64,000 nt of DNA from Actinomycetota bacterium (lineage in GTDB: Bacteria > Actinomycetota > Geothermincolia > Geothermincolales > RBG-13-55-18), in NCBI GenBank assembly GCA_030019255.1, contig JASEFK010000004.1, positions 151,569 to 215,568 of the forward strand. Direction: 5' to 3'. Of the stretch, positions 59,298-64,000 are shown one piece after another. The notes beneath the pieces were generated by a model, which ran no database searches, was not told the origin of the DNA, and was given only the letters and a program-made list of their open reading frames with translations. A program made the translations under genes and the position numbers. Position 1 is the first letter of the stretch, and each line of letters opens with the position of its first letter.

Positions 59298-61697
59298 TCA
59301 GGCGGCCGCGCAGCGCCTGTTCTTCCTTTCCATCCGGTTGGCGTACCAGGCCAGGATGGAGGGAAGGACCAGGAGCGAGGCCAACAGGGCGAAGGTCAGG
59401 GAGAGGGCAGTGATGCCCCCGAAGCGCCGCAGCGGGGTTATGTCGCTCACGGCGATGATGGCGAAGGCCCCCGCTGTGGTGAACGCCGCGGCCACCAGGG
59501 CCTTCCCCACGTGACCCACGGTCCTCCGGATGGCTTCGTCCACGTCCACCCCTCCGTGCCACTCCTCCCGGAAGCGGTGGGTGACGTGGATGCCGAAATC
59601 GATCCCCGCCCCGATGACCAGGGAGGAGATCATCACGGTCATGAAGTCCAGGGACCAGCCCAGGATGACCAGGGCTCCGATTTCCAGGGCGATGCCTAAA
59701 AAGACCACGCTGGTGGCCGCCAGGCCCAGGAAGACGGACTTGAAGACCAGGATGACGATGAGGGCGCAGAGGAGAAGAGCCAGCCCGGAGGTCTTGAGCT
59801 GGGTGGGGACGATGGAGGCCAAGAGATCGCTCATGAGTATGGGGAGACCGCTGTAGGTCATCTCCAGGGAGGGATTTTCCTCCAAGATCTCCCGGCCCGC
59901 CTCCCGCATTATCTTGGCGATATTTTCCATGTCAGTCTGGGAACCCCTGGCCACGCGCACGCTGATCATGGCCGTCCGGCCGTCCTGGCTTATGAGGTGC
60001 ATGCCGGACCCGCCTCCGTTGCCGCTCATCTTCATGAGCAGAGAGACGGCTTCCTGTTTGCTGCCGGGGATGGTTCCCCGGTTGGCCTTGAGCACGATGT
60101 CGGCGATGCTGGTCACTCGGTTGCGGTCGATGAGCAGGTCGCCGTGCTCGTCCAGCAGTCCGGTGGAGGATATCTCCTCCTCATAGCGGAGCATGGCCTC
60201 GAGGTTCCCCGGCTCCAGGATGTCCCCCTTCACCAGGGCGAAGGCCACGTTCTGCCCGCCGAAATAGTTGTTGATGACCTCCATGGCCTTCATGGAAGGA
60301 GTGTCGGCCTTCATCATCTTGGAGAGATCCGCCTCGGTGGAGATGTTGAAGGCCAGCACCCCGCAGATGGCTAGGATGAGAAGGGTCACGATACCCACCG
60401 CCAGGCGGTGATGCTCGGAGAGCACGGCTATCCCGGCCAGGGTACGATCAAGCCACGTCTCACCGGAACGCTCCACGCGCCTGCGGTTCCTGCGCTCCCA
60501 TTTCTCCTGGGCTTTGGGGCTGCGGTCGCGGAGCACGATGGCGGCCGGGAGAAGGGTGACCGAGAGCAGGAAGCTGAAGATCACCCCGGCCACGCAGAGG
60601 ATGCCGAACTGCACGATGGTGGGCATGTTGGAGATGGAGAAGGAGGCGAAACCGAAGGCGGTGGTGGCCGCGGTGAGGAAGACGGCCACCCCGGTGGTCA
60701 CCACGGCCTTGGTGGAAGAGACGTAGGGGTCGCTCCCTCCGCGCCGTTCCTCGTAGTAGCGGGAGAGGACGTGGATGGCGTAGGCGATGTCGATGCCCAG
60801 GAGCAGGGGCATGATGGCCGTGCTCTGGTAGGAGAAGGGGAAGCCCAGCCAGCCGGACAGCCCCATGACCCAGATGATGGTCACCAGGATGACCATGATG
60901 GTGAGCAGCACGTCGGTTACCCTACGGAAGGTCAGGAAGAGGACCAGGAGGATGAAGACCAGGGCAATGCCGAAGAGGAGGCGGGTCTCCTTCATAGTCT
61001 GCCGGTTGGCGTCCCGGTTAAGGGAGGCGTTGCCGCTCTCGTAAACGGTGATGCCCGGCAGGCCCTGGAAGTACTCCCGGGTGTATTTTTCGAAGGAATC
61101 AACCAGCTTGCTCTGTTCCATGGTGTCCTTCTTCGGGTTGACGCGCGCCGTTATAAGCAGTGCCCTTCCGTCCTGGGAGATCCCCTGAACGCCGGCGCCG
61201 GGCATGCCCAGGACCTTGGCCCTCTCCGAGGCGGCGATGAGGTTCAGGTTAACCTGGGCCGCCAGCTCCTCGTCGCTCAGGGTATCCGTTTTTTCCAGGA
61301 GGAGCTGATCGGTGGGTTGGGGACCGGCCGCGGTTTGGATATAGAAGGTCATCTCGTCCAGGGGAGTGATGACGTCGGTGATAAAAGTCTCCCAGACATC
61401 GGGTTTTCCCTGCAGGAAGGACTTGTAGCCGGCCACCTTGCGCAGGACCGCGGGTTCCAGCGCCTCTCCTTCCAGCATCACCTGTTCCTCGTTGGTACCT
61501 CCGAAGATCTCCTCCACCTCGTTGTAGGCCTTGACCGACTCCAGCTTTTTGGGGAGCATGGCCTTGTAGCTGTACTCGGACTTGATGAAGCCCATGCCCA
61601 CGATGGCCAGTGCCGTAATCGCCAGGATGACCAGAATCACCATGACGGGCCTTTTTTCGCTCTGTTCGGCCAACCCACGGAAGAGCTTCTCTACCAT
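59298..61697 (-). CDS. RND-superfamily (MMPL) exporter
   Basis: A 799-residue membrane protein with about 12 helices in two pseudo-repeats, each with one helix, a large extracytoplasmic domain and five helices. TAIMPLLLGIDIAYAIHVLSRYYEE and SSLVIGAGIDFGIHVTHRFREE are the RND helix-4 signatures with an acidic residue. It matches hopanoid/lipid exporters (HpnN, MMPL) more than multidrug AcrB. AAGGAGAGAGGGAAGGA lies just before the ATG at 61697. A MarR gene lies 151 bases upstream in the same direction. Confidence 0.9.
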   Translation of the reverse strand: MVEKLFRGLAEQSEKRPVMVILVILAITALAIVGMGFIKSEYSYKAMLPKKLESVKAYNEVEEIFGGTNEEQVMLEGEALEPAVLRKVAGYKSFLQGKPDVWETFITDVITPLDEMTFYIQTAAGPQPTDQLLLEKTDTLSDEELAAQVNLNLIAASERAKVLGMPGAGVQGISQDGRALLITARVNPKKDTMEQSKLVDSFEKYTREYFQGLPGITVYESGNASLNRDANRQTMKETRLLFGIALVFILLVLFLTFRRVTDVLLTIMVILVTIIWVMGLSGWLGFPFSYQSTAIMPLLLGIDIAYAIHVLSRYYEERRGGSDPYVSSTKAVVTTGVAVFLTAATTAFGFASFSISNMPTIVQFGILCVAGVIFSFLLSVTLLPAAIVLRDRSPKAQEKWERRNRRRVERSGETWLDRTLAGIAVLSEHHRLAVGIVTLLILAICGVLAFNISTEADLSKMMKADTPSMKAMEVINNYFGGQNVAFALVKGDILEPGNLEAMLRYEEEISSTGLLDEHGDLLIDRNRVTSIADIVLKANRGTIPGSKQEAVSLLMKMSGNGGGSGMHLISQDGRTAMISVRVARGSQTDMENIAKIMREAGREILEENPSLEMTYSGLPILMSDLLASIVPTQLKTSGLALLLCALIVILVFKSVFLGLAATSVVFLGIALEIGALVILGWSLDFMTVMISSLVIGAGIDFGIHVTHRFREEWHGGVDVDEAIRRTVGHVGKALVAAAFTTAGAFAIIAVSDITPLRRFGGITALSLTFALLASLLVLPSILAWYANRMERKNRRCAAA

Positions 61698-61848
61698 TCC
61701 TTCCCTCTCTCCTTTCGAACCTTTAACCGTCTCCTGTTCAAACTCGTAGTGTTCCCGGTAACCCGTGCTCTCTCCGCGCTTCCCCGGGTGGGGGTACTTT
61801 GAAGCCGACGCGCAGGTACGCTTTTCCTGCCGCGGGTTTCCATCACCT

Positions 61849-62292
61849 TCATGCCCTGCTTTCCAAGTAGTTTCTGATCCTTCCAAAGAGCTCGAGGAGG
61901 TCCTCCTTCTCCCGCGGCGGAAGGCTGGCAAGAAAGGCCTTGATGTCCTCCAACCTTTCCCTCTCCAGCCTGGCCACCATCCTCTTGCCCCGGGTGGTCA
62001 GGGAGAGGAGCACGGCGCGGCGGTCCTCCGGGTCCCGGTACCTGGACACCAATCCCTTTTCCACAAGGCGGTCGACCATGCGGGTGATGACCCCCTGGGA
62101 CACGCGGAGTCCCCTGGCCACCTGCCCCGCCCGGGCCGGTCCGTGGCGGTGAAGATGCTTCAGGAGGAAGAACTGAGGAAGGGAGAGGTCCTCCGTCCTC
62201 CTCCACACGCGTTCCTCGCGAAAGCGAGAATTCACCCGGATCATGGTCTCCAGGAATTCCCGCGCCACGTCTTCAAGTTCCCCGTTCTCCAT
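61849..62292 (-). CDS. MarR family transcription regulator
   Basis: A 147-residue winged-helix repressor. Dimerisation helices flank the DNA-binding part LSLPQFFLLKHLHRHGPARAGQVARGLRVSQGVITRMVDRLVEKGLV, with the wing DPEDRRAVLLSLT (the DxRxxxxxLT pattern of MarR). The ATG at 62292 has no ribosome site; a perfect inverted repeat begins 6 bases upstream. It probably represses itself and the downstream exporter. Confidence 0.92.
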   Translation of the reverse strand: MENGELEDVAREFLETMIRVNSRFREERVWRRTEDLSLPQFFLLKHLHRHGPARAGQVARGLRVSQGVITRMVDRLVEKGLVSRYRDPEDRRAVLLSLTTRGKRMVARLERERLEDIKAFLASLPPREKEDLLELFGRIRNYLESRA

Positions 62293-62298
62293 TTTTGC

Positions 62299-62325
62299 TT
62301 TTGTTAAATATTGTTTTTAACAAAA
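62299..62325. promoter_or_regulatory. MarR-type operator
   Basis: TTTTGTTAAA (62299-62308) and TTTAACAAAA (62316-62325) are perfect 10-base inverted arms around a 7-base spacer. The site lies 7-33 bases upstream of the marR ATG, over its probable -10 (TATTTA), so bound protein would block transcription. Confidence 0.78.
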
Positions 62326-62609
62326 TTTAGTTTAGATAATAAAAGTTGGGGATGCCCGATGTCAACCCTGGATTTCGCCCGGGGAGACGAATTCTTCCTG
62401 CCTCCTTCCCTTCCCTCTCGGAGTGGCCGATGAGATGGTCATTTTAGACTTTCGGCCCCTGTAGGGTCCGCCTTGACCATGCGGCGCACCGGGTCGGTCA
62501 TGGCGCGTGGGGTTGCCCGGAAAGGCCCGGAGGGAGCCAGGCCACGACCTTTCGCCGCCAGGGCCTTTTCTCCAGGGGTTGCGTTTCGCACTCCTTCCCC
62601 GGCGTGGAT

Positions 62610-62615
62610 TATCAT
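62610..62615 (+). promoter_or_regulatory. Candidate -10 element of mnmA
   Basis: TATCAT ends 7 bases before the mnmA ATG (62622), so transcription may start at or next to the start codon. No convincing -35 is found at 16-18 bases. Confidence 0.35.
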
Positions 62616-62621
62616 TAGTTC

Positions 62622-63710
62622 ATGACTGGCGGGAAGGGAACCAAAAGGGCGGTCGTGGCCATGAGCGGGGGCGTGGATTCCACCGCGGCGGCCATCGCCC
62701 TGCTGGAAGAGGGGTACGAGGTCACGGGGGTGACCTTCGTCTTCGGACGCGGTGGCGACGAGCCCGGCGGCCCCCTCGAGGGGCAGGAGGACCGACAGGT
62801 GGAGCTGGCCCGCCGGGCGGCGGCCGCTATGGGCCTGGAGCACCGGGTGCTTGACCTGCGGGAGGAGTTTCGCGCGCAGGTGATCGAGCCCTTCGCGGCG
62901 GAGTACCTGAGGGGAAGAACCCCCAACCCTTGCGTGGAGTGCAACCGGCGGGTGAAATTCCCCGCCCTGTTCCGGGCGGCCGAGGAGTATGGGACGGAGT
63001 GGGTGGCCACCGGCCACTACGCCCGCATAAGGGAGAACCAGGACGGCACCCTCTCCCTGCTCCGGGGAAGGGATGAGAGGAAGGACCAGTCCTACGTGCT
63101 CTACCGCCTGGGGCAGGCGGAACTGCGGCGCTGCCTCTTCCCTAACGGGACGGTCACCAAGGAGGAAGCCAGGTCACGGGTGGCCTCGGGGGGAATTCCC
63201 GTGGAGGAGATGCCGGAGAGCCAGGACATATGCTTTCTCGCCGGGTGGAATTACCGGGACTTCCTCGCCCTGAGCTGCCCGGAGTGCCTGGATCCTGGGC
63301 CCATCCTGGACACGCGCGGCAACCAGCTCGGGGAGCACGAGGGACTGGCCTTCTACACCGTGGGCCAGCGGAGGGGCCTGGGCGTTTCTGCGGCCCGCCC
63401 CCTTTACGTGGTGAGGTTGGACCCGGAGAGAAAAGCGGTGATCTTGGGGGAGAAGGAGGAGGTGCCAGGGACCTGGCTGGAGGCGGAGTCCGCCTCCTGG
63501 GTGCGCAGCGGGCCTCCTGGTAAAGATTTCCATGCCCGGGCCGTGGTGCGCTACAACGCGCCTCCCGTCCCCTGCCGGGTGCGGGTGAGCGGGGAGGGGT
63601 TCTCCCTCGAGTTCTCCGAGCGGGTGTGGGCCATAACCCCTGGGCAGCACGCGGTGATCTACCGGGATGAGGAGGTGCTGGGGGGAGGGGTGATCTCCAG
63701 GGGAGGATAA
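62622..63710 (+). CDS. mnmA: tRNA-specific 2-thiouridylase MnmA
   Basis: A 362-residue enzyme that thiolates U34 of tRNA-Glu, -Gln and -Lys. The PP-loop SGGVDS is at residues 15-20; the catalytic Cys104 and Cys107 are in NPCVECN; the second catalytic Cys204 is in SQDICF. The central domain and C-terminal beta barrel (HAVIYRDEEVLGGG) are complete. The ATG has no ribosome site. An internal ATG just before SGGVDS is too late to give a full P-loop strand. Confidence 0.95.
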   Translation: MTGGKGTKRAVVAMSGGVDSTAAAIALLEEGYEVTGVTFVFGRGGDEPGGPLEGQEDRQVELARRAAAAMGLEHRVLDLREEFRAQVIEPFAAEYLRGRTPNPCVECNRRVKFPALFRAAEEYGTEWVATGHYARIRENQDGTLSLLRGRDERKDQSYVLYRLGQAELRRCLFPNGTVTKEEARSRVASGGIPVEEMPESQDICFLAGWNYRDFLALSCPECLDPGPILDTRGNQLGEHEGLAFYTVGQRRGLGVSAARPLYVVRLDPERKAVILGEKEEVPGTWLEAESASWVRSGPPGKDFHARAVVRYNAPPVPCRVRVSGEGFSLEFSERVWAITPGQHAVIYRDEEVLGGGVISRGG

Positions 63711-64000
63711 CGCGCCTCGTTGCCCGGGAACCTGGGCGTTTCCGCGGCTTGGGTCCTTGCGGCGTCGAGGGACCGTAAAGGCACGGGAGCGTAAACCCCT
63801 TGCCTTAACCGGGCAGGCGGCGAGCTGCCGAGCGCCCGGGGTTCCCCGGCCCAGCCACGGTTTCGAGATAGCCCCGCTTGTCCCGTTCCGTCGCGCGCGG
63901 GATGAAAGCGCGGCGAGGGACCATGTGCCCGGGTGGCAATCGAGGCACGGCCTTGCGAGCATGCCCTGCTTCCAGGCACCCGGGTAGGAGCCGGAGACCG
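63711..64000. other. Window end, nothing recognised
   Basis: 290 bases after mnmA with no gene, repeat or promoter that I can support. Any downstream gene starts beyond the window. Confidence 0.5.

Larger units (their letters stand above)
62293..62621. other. Divergent region, marR / mnmA
   Basis: 329 bases between two divergent genes. The left end holds the MarR operator in an A/T-rich patch. The middle has no feature I recognise. The right end holds the TATCAT element before mnmA. Confidence 0.55.

Overview
The window is G+C-rich, densely coding DNA carrying a chromosomal core. The gene orders rho-rpmE-DUF1385-prfA-prmC, clpC / radA-disA-carD-yacL-ispDF and gltX-cysE-cysS-rlmB-yacP are shared by Gram-positive phyla. 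The G+C content, a CarD regulator, an 11-bp-periodic PHO box and a large acyl-CoA gene set suggest a deep-branching actinobacterium (Geothermincolia-like). That placement is inference; no rRNA gene is present.

Layout. 1-5.3 kb: termination, translation and cell-wall genes (partial rho, rpmE, DUF1385, prfA, prmC, an M23 peptidase). 5.4-8.6 kb, minus strand: ADP-forming acetate-CoA ligase with a BioD-like/DRTGG partner. 8.9-13.7 kb: greA-lysS and clpC, both with recognisable promoters. 14.4-20.7 kb: radA, disA, a small Cys-motif protein, carD, yacL, ispD and ispF. 20.9-40.4 kb: an HD protein, then a TetR-headed lipid/acyl-CoA region (acyl-CoA synthetase, two thiolases, two acyl-CoA dehydrogenases, nitroreductase, ferredoxin, two SDRs, AMP-forming acetyl-CoA synthetase) with a flippase and an unrecognised zinc-ribbon protein. 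40.9-43.2 kb: a membrane-anchored protein, ppa and a wrecked P-type ATPase. 43.3-50.7 kb: a complete phosphate regulon, phoP-phoR-pstSCAB-phoU, with a six-unit PHO box. 50.9-52.0 kb: a pseudogene paralogous to the zinc-ribbon gene. 52.2-57.8 kb: gltX, cysE-cysS, rlmB, yacP. 57.9-64 kb: tRNA-Thr(TGT), a DMT transporter, a MarR-controlled RND/MMPL exporter and mnmA.

How it fits together. Acyl chains would be activated by the acyl-CoA synthetase, oxidised by the dehydrogenase pair, processed by the SDRs and cleaved by thiolases, giving acetyl-CoA. The ADP-forming ligase could turn acetyl-CoA into ATP plus acetate, and the AMP-forming enzyme could work in the opposite direction. A TetR palindrome, with a related core at the second thiolase promoter, is a plausible switch.

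Most notable: (1) four copies of a palindromic repeat of about 38 bp, three of them at stop codons and one supplying the end of gltX; (2) an acyl-CoA dehydrogenase that lacks the usual catalytic Glu, next to one that has it; (3) a PHO box with exact 11-bp periodicity; (4) an intact/decayed pair of an unrecognised zinc-ribbon family; (5) a BioD-like/DRTGG protein with a degenerate P-loop beside the ADP-forming ligase. I saw no CRISPR array, intact transposase or prophage.
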